A DNA stretch of 64,000 bases from Cafeteria roenbergensis. Its lineage: Eukaryota; Sar; Bigyra; Bicosoecida; Cafeteriaceae. Location: positions 124,001 through 188,000 of the forward strand of contig VLTN01000006.1 of NCBI GenBank assembly GCA_008330645.1. Reading direction: 5' to 3'. Of the stretch, positions 33,001-45,783 are shown piece after piece (position 1 is the stretch's first letter; every line of letters starts with the position of its first letter). The notes under the pieces are model-generated. The model had not been told where the DNA came from. It saw only the letters and a program-made list of their open reading frames with translations, and did no database searches. The translations under genes were made by a program, and so were the position numbers.

Positions 33001-36000
33001 CGCGTTGCGGTCGCGTGGCACTCCCCAGCAACTGCTCTAGCGGCGCTGGCCGCAAGCCAGGCCGCGCCCCTGGAGTGCACTGCCGAGCTGGTCGGGTTGC
33101 AAGCACACGCGGCCTTTGAGCTCCGCATCCGCGCATCAAACGGCGCTGGCCCGGGCCCCTGGTCAGCGTCGTCGGAACTGGTTGTGACTGGGCCGCCTGC
33201 TCCTCCGACCCCGCCCCGAGTTTGGGCGACGCAGCGAAGCGGGCAGTCGTGGATCGAGGCGTGCTGGCTCCCAGGGTCCTCGGACGGCGGCTCGCCCGTC
33301 ACGTCGTTTGCGCTCTCCGCAACCGTCGCCCGCCACTCGCCAGCTCTGGCCGCCTTTGCCAACGAGACACTATTTGGCGGCATTCAGGCCCGAATCGCGT
33401 GGAAGGGGGTCGCTCCCCAGTCACTCTCAAGTGCCGATGCCTGGCTGGAGCCCGTGCAGGTTGGGGCCGTCTCTGTCGCGCAGGGCATGGCAGCGGGCGT
33501 GCTGCAGTCTGGCGGCTCCGCGTCCCAGGCCGGGGCAATGTCCGCCGGGGCAGGCGCTGGCTCGGACTCGCTGGGTGCACAGCAATGCGCTCACGTGCGG
33601 GGCTTGCCTGGGGCGTCGGTTGTGCACATTGCGGTGGCGGCAACCACGGCAGCGGGCACAAGCGCGGTGTCCGCAGCAGCCCACGAAGACGCCGTTGCCA
33701 TGGCCGCAGAGAGCGACGCTGACCACCGGCGCTTTGGCCTCGCCCTGACAGCGCTAGCCGCGCCGCCCGGCTCCGTGTCCGAGCTCACGGTGCTCCCAGC
33801 CAACAACAGCTCTGGAAGCTCTCTCGGGCTTGCTGAGCTGGTGTTTCGCTGCCCAGTCGACTGGGGCGGGGGAGCCTGGCTTGACGCCCCTGGCCTGCGG
33901 CTGTGGCTGCACCCTGCGTCGCAGGCGGCGCGAAACGCCTCGTGCGCTGGCGCCCGCGCTGAGGGGCATTCGGAGCTGCCGTCGGAGGTCCACGTCGTGG
34001 ACGTCCCGCCCTGGGCGATTGAGCTGGTCAACGGCAGCACTTCCTCCCAGCTCGTTGCTGGGGACGGTGCGAAGGTGTTGCCCCTGCCCCTTGATGCTGG
34101 CGGCAACGGCCGGGAGCGACTTGCGGGACGCTCCTTGTGGTCTGTCCACAACCAAACTGGCCAGCTGCCGCTCGGCGCGACTTGCCGCGTGCTCATTTCG
34201 GGCCTTCCGCGTCGCCCAACCCACCTTCATGTGGGCGTGGTCACCTCTGCCGGCATTGGGGCCGCAGAGGCGCTTGGAGAATCGGCAGCTTCGGAGGCGC
34301 CGTCGTCCCCGCCCCAGCCAGCGTGCCTCCCGCTGGCCGACCTTGCGGGCGGCGCGCCCGAATCGCCGCAGCCACCCGGTGGGCTTGTGGCAGGCAGGAC
34401 AGCCTCGGGCTCGCTGCTTGTAGCCTGGCCATTGGCGCCCCGCGCCTCGCAAGGCGATGGCGCCGTCCCGGCTGTGAGGCTCGATGCAGAAGCGGTGCCA
34501 GCGTGGCAGCTCACGCTCGAGCGGGCCGAGGAGGCTCCCTCGTCGGTCGCGTTGTCCGGCATGTCTCCCTTCACACTGGCGCCGCAAGGCCGCGCCGAGG
34601 CAGCGCGCTTTGTGGTGGCGCTGCCGGCCAAGTTTGAGCTCACCCCCGGCTTGATCGGCCCCGCGTGCCCCGCCGGGCCTTCTGGGACCGAGCCTTCCCT
34701 CTTTGAGTCTGCCTGGGCGCCGGCAAACCCCCCAGCTCGGGCCGCCGCCGTCCATGCCGGCGTGTCGGCGCTGGGAAGCAGCGAGTCGCTCTTTGCCATC
34801 CGTTTGTCGTCGCCAACAGCTGCCAGTGGCGTCGGTGCGAGAGCTCGTCTCGTGGCCGCGTCCGAGGATGCGTCCCTGGACGTGGCTCTGCACCGTGATC
34901 CAGCGCAACCACCCGGTGCTCAGGGCATGGTCAGCAGCCTTGGGTGGCTCTCTTCGGCTGTGCTGACGACCGGGCAGCTCCTTCGAGCGGCTGCCGACGT
35001 CGGCATCGACTCGGCCTTGCGACCCGCTGCCTCGGGGACTGAGGCTGCTAGCGCGCCTGCCCGGCCTGTGTGGCCCGTCGCGGCTCACGAAGGCCTGTGT
35101 GATCGCTGGAACCCCCATGCGTCCTCGTGGGCGAGGGCCGCATGCGCCCAAGGCACACCGCTCTGGGCAGTGGCCGAGGTTCCCTTGCCATGGGGCGTTC
35201 GGGGCAACCTCTCGGTGGAGCTTGGATCGCTTGCGAGCCGGGAGCCAGGCCCGGGTGCGCCGTCTGAGCCGTCACTTATCGCGTCGCTGGGGCTGCCCCC
35301 GCCCCCAGCGGAGCAGCGATGGGAGCTTCCCCCGCCAGTGCGCGGCGTGCGGGCCGTCTGTCTCGCAACTGCAGCTTCCACTGAGGCGTCCCTCGTAGTG
35401 TCGTGGCACGGGGTGTCTGAGAGAGCGGCCGCCGGACACGACATCGTCGCCTACCGCGTTCGCGCAGCAACGCTCCGGGCTGGCCCTGGCAGCGGAAACA
35501 GCACGTCCTCGTCTGCCTTGGTGTCGCTGGAGGACCTTCAGCTCGCGGCGCGCGCCGTGCCGCTTTCCGACTGGCTCCCAGTGGACACAGTGTCGGCCCC
35601 ATCTGGTGCAGACGCATGGCGCACCAGCGCCACCGTGCGACTGGCCCCGCTCTCCTACCCTGAGTCAAGCTCTCACCCAGTGGCCGCGGCCTCCTCGGCA
35701 GCTCTGCCCTGGGCGAAGCTGCTGCACGACGGCCAGGCACTGGGCGGCCCAAGCGTGCCAACGAGCACGGTGCTGGGCGTCACTGTGACTGTCGTCACGG
35801 CGAACGGCGTGGAGCTCGCCTCCATCCCGTCGGCTGACGAGGCTCTGCGCAGCGGCGACGCGGCTGCCTTGGGCCTCGCATTCGCCCGGTGCAGCCCCTC
35901 TGCTGCAGTGCTTGCCTCTGCCCCAGGGCATGCCTACACAGCGGCGACCGGCGCGCGACAGGCCGCCCTAGCGGAGGCCGGGGAGGCTGCCCCAGTCCTG

Positions 36001-39000
36001 GCAGGGGCGCCGCCCCCGGCCCAGCCGGTGCCGTGGCTGCGCTCTGCAGGCGGCGCGTCCGCCGACACCGCCTCGGGTGCAGGCTTCGGCATCCTAGCGC
36101 GCGTGCCGCAGTCACTGTGGGCCATGGCGGAGCGCTCCCCGACGGCGGCTTGCCTCGCAGCCGCGGTTCGCTCAGGGGCCCTGCCCGAAGACGTAGACCT
36201 CCCGGATGCTGGGCTGCAGAATGCCACGATGTGCGAGCTCCAGGCAGGGGTGTGGCTGCACGGGGCGTCTGGGCAGCAGCTTGCGCCGGCCAGAGGCCCA
36301 GACCTGCTTCTGGCCCTGCCCCTGGCAGCGGGCAGCGACGCCTGGGCACCGTCGAGCTCGCCGAGCCGCTCCGCACTGTCGTTGGGCGCTGCAGGCATGC
36401 CCGCCGCTGTGCTCAGCCTTGACCCTGCAGACCTAAACGCGTCAGCCGCGGGGCGCTCGGCTGCGCTTGCGGTGACGGGAACGGCGCACGCCAGCAGCGC
36501 CACGCTGCTGTGGCGCTTGGCGATGACGACGGCGGCCAGCTCGATGCCTCCGGCAGAGCTGCCGTGGGTGCTTGCGGTCACGAGCTCGGGCAACCCCGGG
36601 AGCCTCAACCTGACCGCCAACGCCTCCGATCCGAGCGCTCACGCGGCGGCGCCACCGCTGCGTAACATGAGCGCGGCTGCCGTCGCAGACTCGGCGCTTG
36701 GCGTGGCCGTCAGCTGGTCCCTGCCGGCCTTTGCGCCAGCGTCGCTTGCCTCCTCCGCGGTGGCGGTGTGTGCCGTCGACCTGGGCGATGCCGCCGCCAG
36801 CCTGCCTCGCGGCGGCGCCTTGGACGACGCTGCAGCATCAGTTGCGGCCGCGCTGTACAGAAACGCCACAAGCCAGTCTGGCGAGGCCGCGGACGTGCCT
36901 GCAGGCGCTCGCGCCTTCTGTCCGGCCAACGGCCAGGCCATCCTCGTGGCGCCCGACGCGGGAGCCCCAGCGGTGCTGTGGGGGCTGCGTCCTGGCAGGG
37001 CCTACGCGATCGTGGCGTCGGCTCTTCACCACGGCACCCAGCACACAACGGCGAGGGTTTCGGTGCCAGCTGCAGTTGCTTGGAAGTCGCCAGTGCTGCA
37101 GTCGCAGCCCTGGCCGCCAGCTCGGCCACTGCTGGTTGCCGTGCAGGGCGTCGGTGCCACGTCGGCTGCCTTGCGGGTCCTCCCCCACCCTGACACAGGC
37201 AGCGCGCCCGCCCTCTCCTCGGTGTCTTGCCGCGTGCAGGTTGTGGGCGATGGGGGCGAGTGGGTGGCTGCCGCGGAGGCTCGCACGAGGGAGCTTCCCT
37301 TCCCGGCCCCCGTTCTCGTCGTGTCCGGCCTTCGTGCAGGCACGACGTACCGCGGCATGTGCCGCGTCCTCTCGTCGGCCGGGGCTTCTCCTGAGCGGCC
37401 CTCTGCCAGCTTCCGGACAGCCCTGCCGGATCCGGCGTCAGAGCCCCAAAACGTGGTGGTGCTGCCAGAGACGCTGGAGCTGCCCGAAGCAGTGCATGCG
37501 TGCGCTGCGGGTGCGGCCCTCTCTTCCTCCGCCGGCAACTCGTCCACGGCGGGCCTGCAAGCGCGTGCCCGTGGCCCGACGTGGATGTCGCTGCGCTGGG
37601 ACCCGCCGGCAACTGACGGCGGCTCGGATGTCCTGAGTTACGTTGTGGTCGTCTCTTGCGAGGAGAGCCGCACGCTTGGCTCGGACGCTGCCGCGGGGGC
37701 GTGGGGGTCTGCGACTTCCGCAGGGGTGCCCTCCAGCCTCTCCAGCGGCTTTGCGTCGGGCACCGCAACGCGCGGCGTGCGCGTTGGCAACGTCACGCGG
37801 GCCGTGCTGCGTGGCCTGCCCGCCGGGTGCTCGGCAACCGTGACCGTGGCGGCCGTCACGGCAGCTGGGCGAGGCAGCGCTGCGGTCGCTGCATCGGGAC
37901 TCCGCCTCCCGTTGCCTCCTGCGGAGGCGCTCGCGCTGCCCGGAGTGGACGCTGCAAGCGTGCGCCTGGAAGCACCGTCTGCCGGCCCTGGCCCGCTGCT
38001 GGTTGCCAAGTGGGCGCCCGGACCGCACGCGCTCAGGCTGGGCGTGGCATCGCAGGCCTTCGTCCTGCTCCTGAACCGCACGCTGCAGCCCGGCCTGCCG
38101 CCAGCAGGGAACCCAGGGGGCGATGCCGTGTGGGCAAAGGACCCGCCGTCGCTCTTCGCTCTTGTCAACGCTGCACCGGCGGCGCGGGCGGCCGCGTGGG
38201 CGGCAGAGGCTGTGACGCGTGCCTCGGGATCCGAATGCGGGGTGTCTGAGGTCGGGTGCCTCGGCCAAGTGCCTGCACAGCTCCCGTCGGGCGCCGCTGC
38301 AGCCGCCGCGCTGCAACCGGCTGCCTGGCTCGGCGAGTACGGAGAGTCCATAGCAGGCGCCCTTGCCACCGCGGCGCAGGCCAATGGCGTGTGCGGTGCT
38401 GCGAGGGACAGTGATGGCGTCGGCTGGGCAGTGCAGGGGCTCGACGCCTCTGCGTCGTTGGAATGGTCGCACACAGTGCCGAGCGCCACTGCCCGCGCCC
38501 GCTACGCTCTGTCAGTGGCCCACGCGCGGTCTGCCGCTTCCGTGGCCGCGTTCTCGGCAGAGGCTGCCGCGATTCAGGCCAGCCTTGTGCGCGGCGTTCG
38601 GCCCGCCTTCCCACCTGCGGTCGAGCTGGGCCTGGCTGCCGCGCTGGCTGCGGGCGGCCTCGAGCGAGGGGAGGCTGCCGGGAACGCCACGGCTGTGACC
38701 CGCGACGCCGTCCCCCCAGGACCGGTGGGGCGGCCAGCCCTTGCGGCATCGGCTGGCCCGGACTGCCTCGACCTTGCCTGGGCTGTGCCAGAGACGCACG
38801 GTCGTCCCGTCATTGGCTACGCCGTCCGCATTGAGGATGCCGAGGCGGCCGCGACAGAGGCAGCCGTTCGGCGCGCACCGTTTCCCTGGAACTCGTCCGT
38901 CACGCCTGATGGCGTGGTATGGGGGCCCCACGCTAGGCTCGCTCCGCCTCCGCTGTCGATCCTCACAGTGCTCCCGGCGGACAGGAACCTTTCGGACGCG

Positions 39001-42000
39001 GTCCGTGCTGCCGCTGCGGCGCTTGGAGAGGCGTCGCCGCTTGCAGCGCTGCCAGCTCCACGCACGCTGGAGCAGGGCGACACCGGGGTCCCGCTATCGG
39101 CCGGCTTCCAGCAGTCTCCTTCCCCAGAAGGCGCGCACAGCGTGCGCATCTGCGGCCTGCGCCAGTTCCGCTCCTACGAAGTGTCCGTCGTGGCCATCTC
39201 CGTTGCTGGCGTGGGGACCTTCCACGAGGCGCCTGCGTCGCTCCCCCTGAGCACCGAGGCCTCGGTGCCTCCGGGGCCGGTGCGCTCTCTGCGAGTGGCC
39301 GACCTGCGAGTGGTGGCAGACGCGGTTGGGGTGGCGACCAAGGCGGAGGGCGGCCACTTCCTCCGCGAGACCCGCTCCGTCTGGACTGAAAACAGCCCAG
39401 AGGATCGAGCCAGGGCGTGGGACACTTGGCAGAACGCGCTTCCTCTCAGCGCGCTCGCCGCGGCCCCGCCCGCGTGGGGCAAGAACGCCCTTGGCCCGCT
39501 GCGGGAGGCAGCCCCTGTCGCGCTGGTGTCCTGGTTGCCGCCGGTCAGCCTAGGAGGCTCGCCCCTCCTCTGCTATGAGGTGTCCGTGAGGGCCGTTGGC
39601 GTTGTGGCGGACCCGTGCGGCTCGGGTCCAGGCAGAAAGGCTTGCGCCCCTGGGGAAGACGGCCGCCCGAGCTCCGGCGTCGCCTCGATGTGGAGCGCTG
39701 GTGACCGGTCGTGGGACAGCCTGGTGCAGCAAGCGCTCGGCCCGGGAGCTGGCCCCGCTGCCAACGCGATCGTTTCGCCTCGCGACAGCGACGGCAAGGC
39801 GCCCGAAACCATCTCGGACGCTATGTCGCTCTTGTTCAAGGCCGGACTGTCGGGGTCGGCGCTTTGGCCGGACGATGCGCACGAGGGTGAGTCGGCGCAA
39901 GCTCCCCAGATCTGGCCGCAGTCCGCTGTCCCGGTGACTGGGACGCCTGAGTCCGGCCTGCAGATCTCCTCGAACACCACAATGGGTCCGGGCGACGCGT
40001 GGGCAGCCGAGTGGGGGACGGGCTCCCCGACGTCGCGAGCGCCGCTGCCCCCCGGCGTCGCGGCGTGGGCTCGCCTACTCACCAGGGCACCAGAGGACAA
40101 GGCAGCCACCACGCCTGCATCCGAGCCCATGTGGCGCCCTGTGACCTGCGTCCAGCAGCCGTGGGCCACCCTTGCGCTCCCGCCCAGCGGAGCATTGGAG
40201 GTTCGCGTGCGAGCGATCGCCGTCGAGGGCCTTTGGACTGTCTCCGTGCCTGAGGCCCGTACGTCAGCAATGAGCCAATGGCTGCCGCTGGCCTGGACCC
40301 AAGGCATTGCTGAGCCCGCTGGCACAGCTCCGCCAGCGTCCTCGTCGCCGTCGACCTCGTCTGAGGATTCGCAGGGCGGGGATAGCGGGCCGCAGACGAG
40401 CCGAAGACTCGAGAGCAACAACAGTGAGCAAGCCCCTGCTGCCCTTCCTGTGGCGCAGCTTGCTGGAGGGCCTCGCCGTCGCAGGCTCGCAGTCGGCCTG
40501 CCCAAGTCTGACCTCGCACGCCTGCAGGCCCAGCCCGAGCCGCGCGCTCGAAGGCTCGACCCCGCATTGCCGTCTTCCGGCGACCAGCCCCCCGGGGTTG
40601 TCAGGCTCCCTTTGGGAGACTTGAGGCCGATTCCCAACCTCACGCTGGAGAAGGCGCTCTCCGTGCCAGCCTTTGGCGCCAGTGACGACCCAACGCCGGC
40701 CTCCTGGAGGCAGGCCTCCGACTCCAGGCGAAGGATGTCGTTGTGGCCCACCGCAGTGCTGGTGCCGCAGCACACCCAGGCCACCGACGTCGTGCGGGTC
40801 ATCACGCCCCCGACCCGGCCTTGGCGGCCCATGGCTGCCGTGGCGATCAACGCGGAGGCCGAGGCGCTCTCCGTGCGTGCCGCCCCACCGCGCTACTCGG
40901 GCGGCTGCGCTGTGGCGGAGACAACGGTGTCCTACTCGCGGGGCGAAGTCTCGGGCCGGCTCACTGCCGAGGGCTCCCCGGCGGTGGACCCCTCGCTTGT
41001 GCACGGGGCCACGTTCGTCGATCGCTGCGGGCTCCCTGGCGCTTCGCCGCGGTTCTGCAACAGCTCTGCGGCGCCGCCCGCCTTCTCCAGCGTGACAGGG
41101 AGCTCGAGCACCGGCCTGAACAACGGCGGCCTCGTGGAGCCACGCTTCGGCGGGCCCCTCTTGCGTCTCGGCCTGCAGGCTGGAGGCCGGCTCTACCGGG
41201 CGCAGCTCGTGTCCGTCCACACGACCGCTGCGTCGCAAGCTGGCGCGACGGACTCTGGGCCCCTGCTCGTCACCTCGACGGCAGCCGCGCCACCGTCGGA
41301 GCCGCGCGGCCTCGCGTTCGTGCCCGAGCTCGCCAGCCCCGTTGCGCTGGGGCTGCGAGTGCTGCCCCCGGCCGACAATGGCGGTCGCACCATCCAAGGA
41401 TACATCGTCAACCTCGCAGGAGCCGGATCGGAAACTGTGTCGGCAGTGTTTGACAGTCCGGCCAACGACAGCGCGGCGTTGCCGCTGACAATGGTTGTGG
41501 GCGACTTGCAGCCCTCCAGCGAGTACACGGCGTCTGTGGCAGCCTTCACGAGCGGCTTGGTCGGGCCGGCTATCACGCCGGGGAAGGCATCAACCCCGGA
41601 CCCGATTCCGTGCCCTGGGGCCTGCTCCGGCAACGGCGCCTGTCATGCCTGGAACGGAAAGTGCACCTGCAACGCCTCTGTGGTCGGCGCGAGCTGCGAC
41701 AAGCTCGCCGGCCTGCTGGTCGTGGCGCAGATGGGCGACCTGCCGAGTTCGTGGGACCCGTGGGAGACTGCGGCTGCGCTTGCTTTCGCCATCGGCGCGC
41801 CTGCAGGCCGCGTGATTGGCTTGCTGGGCCGCGCCAGCCCCGGCATGCGCGAGGTCGGGGTGCTGCTCCTCGCAGCAGAGTACTCGATGGAAACCAATTC
41901 GCTAGCTGGCAGCGAGGGTGCGCAATCGGGCGGTGATGGGAGGCGGGCGCTTGCGGCAGCAGACTGGACGTTTTCCAGCGGCGAACCGTACTCGCCCGCA

Positions 42001-45000
42001 GCAGCTGTGCGGCTGCTACGAAGCACGCTGCGGCTGACTCCGCGCCGACTTGCGGGCGTCGGCATTGCTGGCCTACTCCTGCCCCCCGAGGGCGCCGGAG
42101 GCGCGAGCGGCCTCATGCCCAGCAGCGCCTGGACGGAGAGCCTCGAGGCACCAGTTGCCGTTCCTGCTGTCAGCTGCTCTGAGCGCTCTGGCTGCGGCGA
42201 ATGCATGAGTGACCAGGCCTGCGGCTGGTGCCTCTCCGACGACCGCTGCGTCGCCGGCACCGGCCTTGGGGCTGTGAGCTACCTCGCGCCAGACAACGGC
42301 GTGGACGGCCGCTGCACGCCCAGGCTCGGCTCACCAGGCGGCACCCCGTCCTCGGCCATGGAGCGCTGGTGGTTGCATGTCGACGCGCCAACGACCGCGC
42401 AGCGGGCTTGCCCGACTCCGTGCAGCTCCCTGCAGGGATGCAACGTCTGCGCTGCGAGAGACGACTGCGTCTGGTGCGAGACGCTTGGCCAGTGCGCGTC
42501 GCGGGCCAGCATGGGCATCGACGTCGACCTCTCGGGTGTCATCCAGAACCCACAGTTGGTCGGCAGCGTGTCGGACGGGTCGTCCCCTTCCAGGGCTCCC
42601 AGCATCGCTGGCAGCGGGACCTGCGGCCGTGCCGTCGTCAAGCCCGGGTTGTGCGCCGCCACCCGCTGCAGCTCCAACCACAACCTCTACCATTGCGTGG
42701 CTGACCCCGTGTGCGGCTGGTGCGACGTCCCCCCTGCCGGGCAGCTGCCGTGCTCGCCAGGCACGTCTTTCGGGCCGACTGAGGGCTCCGCCCCCTGCTC
42801 CTCGGGCACCTACTACCACAGGACCCGTATCTCGTGCTCCGGCAGCAGCTGCGCGGACTGCCTCTCCCAGTCGGCCTGCGGCTGGTGCGAGTCCACGCAG
42901 CAGTGTGGCTCCGCGTCGCTGATCACGGGCTTCCCCTCTGCGGGCCACTGCAGCAACTGGGTCGCGCCCGTGAACGCGCTCCTTTCGGGCGTGCCCGACT
43001 CCATGATCAGAACCTCCGCCCGTGCGTTGCGAGCCGCCCCCTTCGACGCGGTCGCGGTTTCGGAAGCGGACGCGAACGCGGGCCCCATGCGCTCTGACCG
43101 GGCGCTTGCAGCCAACAGCACCGACGCTGCAGTTGCTGCGCGGGGGCTCGCGGACGCAGTGGCCTTCCCCCGAGGCGCCTACTACGGGTCTGTCGACTCC
43201 ATCAGCCTGCACTGCCCCGCGTCCACCCTGCCTGGAGACAGCATCTGCCGGCCGTTCAAGTCCTGCGGAGACTGTCTCGGCCAGGCCAAGTCGCTGGGCT
43301 GCGCGTGGTGCGACAACCCCGCTGGGGCACCCTTCTGCACATCGCTGGTCGCAGGCCAGACGCTCTGTTCGGCAGATAGCCGCGTTGGTGCGTCGGACTC
43401 GAACCGCGGCGCGCCCGTTCTCGGCTCCGCGACGCACCCGGATCTCACCCAGTCCCGCTGCCCGATGCTGTGCCCCCAAGCCGCGGTGCTTTCCGCCAAG
43501 GAGGGCACCATTCAGTTCGGCTCGCTGCTCGACGCGCAGGCCAGCCCGTTCGAGTCGGTGTACCGCCCCTCGGAGATCAGCTCCTGCTCCTGGTTCATCA
43601 AGCCCGCGCCCACCACGCGCCAGTCGGACGGGCAGCCGATTGAGACCCTCATCGCCTCGGTCAAGGTGATCACGTTCGCCCTTGGCCGCGGTGACGGCAT
43701 CATCGTGTTCGACGGCCTCGGGCCAGTGGAGTCGTCGCAGGTGCTTGCGGTCTTCGTCAACGCATCCACAACCACGGCCACAACGGTTGGCTCGCAGGCT
43801 GCCAGCGTGGCGGGGCCGGCGGCCGCACCGCAGAGCCGCGGCCGCACGCTTTCCGCGGCAGCGCCTGCGCATGCGCCCGCGCCCGCGCCGGCCACCGTCG
43901 GCGACCTTCCCGACTGGCTCCGCGCGTCTCTCGACAGCGCCGCCTCCGGCCGCGCCCGCCTGCCCTTGGCCCACAGCGCTCGAGGGGGCATTGAAGTGGG
44001 TCGCTTCAGCATTCCCGACAGCACCCCGGTGTTCACGGGCCCGGGAGCCGTGACTGCCCAGGCGGGCGGCGACCTGCGGCTGGTCATGGCCGTGGGGACG
44101 GGAGGCGGCGGATGGGGCTTCCGGGCCACGCACACGGCCACCCAGGTGAGCTACACGGAGCTGCAGATCGTCCTCCAGGCCACTGGCTTCACGCTCCTCG
44201 CCTGCGTCATCCTGCTCGCAGCCTTCCTCATCGTCTCCAACATCCGCCGCCGGGCGGCGCAGCGAGCGCTGGCTGTGCAGGAGGCGGCAGCCGGCGCCGG
44301 GGCCGACGACCGAGTCCCTCCCCGCGTGGCCATGTCCCAGGACCTCATCGATGCGTTCCCTGTCTTCGTCTTCCAGAAAGGGAAGCTGGAGGGCACCCCG
44401 CTCGAGCCTCGCAAGGCTGCCTCCGCGACGGACGGCGGCACCGCGGGCACAACGCCGAGCGCTCCCGGCCAAGGCACGCCGGCGTCGGCGCAGGGGCGGG
44501 ACGGGGCAAGCGGAGAAGAGGCCGGCGGCGTGGGCGACGCGGGTGCCGGCGCGGGAAGCGCAGCGGCCGGGGCGCCTCCCCCCATTCGCATTCCCGTCAG
44601 CCCGGTGGGGCAGGGCCCAGCCCAGGCGTGCCCGCCTGCCCCTGTCGCCCCGGCCCCCGCCGAGGAGGAAGAGGCCCCGTCATGCGCGGTGTGCATGTGC
44701 GAGTACGAGGACGGGGAGCAGGTCCGGACGCTGGCCTGCAACCACTCGTTCCACTGCAAGTGCATCGACGGCTGGATGGCCGAGAATGGCACATGCCCCA
44801 TGTGCCGAAGCGACACTCTGGAGATGGCGGTGATGCTGCTCAGCCTCACAGAGGCTGGCGTGGCCTCTCCCATCAGGATCAGAGAGGACGTCCCGCTGGT
44901 GGACGCCGACCACGTGCCACGCGTCCCGCTGCTGGAGAGGCTCGCGAGGGAGGGTGCCTTCTCCTGGCTGGGCTCAGGCCACGCCGACGATAGCGGCCGG

Positions 45001-45453
45001 GAGAGCAGCGACGATGAGGGCGATGGTGACCAGCAGGACAGCGATGCAGAGGACGACCACGTGGCGCCTGGCGCCCGGGCCGCCGGAGGCGACGCGGTGC
45101 CGCTGCAGCGCTCCTCGTCTTCTCCCCCTGCCGCAGCTTTGCTCCCTGGCGCCGCAGTGCCGCCCCTCTCGCAAGCCCCTCGCGCTGCAGTGGTCAACCC
45201 GCTCCTCGGGTCAACGCAGCACGCGCGCGAGCGCGGCAACCCCGGCATCCTGCGCCAGCGAGGCGCGAGCGCCAGGGTGCTCACGAACCCGTCGCGGGTG
45301 GCTCTCCCGCGGCCGCCGCCGCCAGCCGCCGCCCCTGGCCCGGCGGAACGTGGCGGCAGCGACGCCTCGGCCCGGCAGGTTCTCGCCAGCAGGCACCAGG
45401 GCGCCGCGGGCGATGCGCCCGCTTCCGGAATCATCAACCCCATGTACAGGTGA
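27071..45453 (+). CDS. Giant adhesion-type transmembrane protein with cytosolic RING-H2 E3 finger
   Basis: Exon 1 (27071-27122) encodes a signal peptide (M-L-V-L-L-L-A-S-V-A-L-A-Q). A 386-nt intron (GTGAGT...TTCGCAG, phase 1) leads to a single exon, 27509-45453, for 5998 residues. Order: FG-GAP/integrin-alpha-like repeats (about 18-815); a Cys-rich block (822-923); a region containing at least nine recognisable FN3-like domains (roughly 1635-4715), with Trp cores such as L-M-W-D-A-P, L-K-W-R-P-P and L-R-W-D-P-P; one EGF-like module (4718-4748); five PSI/plexin-type Cys motifs (4907-5288); a CUB-like segment; one transmembrane helix (5572-5597) followed by R-R-R; an ATL-like linker; RING-H2 C-x2-C...C-x-H-x2-H-x2-C...C-P-M-C (5743-5788); and an acidic, Pro-rich tail. 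It should be a surface receptor that recruits E2 enzymes. No ligand can be named. Confidence 0.9.
32903..32960 (+). repeat. TCCTCG repeat encoding poly-Ser then Gln-rich tract
   Basis: A short (TCCTCG)n run encodes about ten serines, followed by CAGCAGCACCAGCAGCAG encoding Gln/His. It lies in a loop inside an FN3-like domain of the giant protein and is a likely length-variable site. Confidence 0.85.
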
Positions 45454-45783
45454 TGCGAGCCGGAGGGGGGGGTGCTCCGTTCTTTGTCCCGTTTGCAAAT
45501 CAAACCTGCTTTGCTCTGAACCGACTGTACCGCTTCATTTTGATATGTGGCCTGCTAGTCTGTGTGCAATCGAGTGTGTGGCCTCTCGCGCGCGCAAGAC
45601 CGACAGTATGCAGACTGCGAACGCCGTGCTCTTTGATCAAGCGACGACTCACTCCTCGTGCTCGGGCCGTCTGCAGCGTCGAGGTCGCCCGCTTGGTCCC
45701 GCCAATCGCAGCGCCACCGATGGCGGCTCTGCACCGCGGCTTGAGGGTCAGGGCCAACGCCCACACCGCAGGTCCCGGCAGCC
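45454..45783 (+). other. Spacer between giant gene and UPF0729-like gene
   Basis: This 330-bp spacer joins two same-strand genes. A T/GT-rich stretch at 45530-45590, less GC-rich than its surroundings, probably marks the 3' end of the giant transcript. The remainder must act as promoter for the small gene. Confidence 0.5.

Noticed and set aside
42331-44472. 713-residue open frame on the minus strand inside the giant gene
   Set aside because: Its composition is typical of a high-GC antisense shadow, with no recognisable domain, and it lies opposite well-supported PSI, CUB-like and TM coding sequence.
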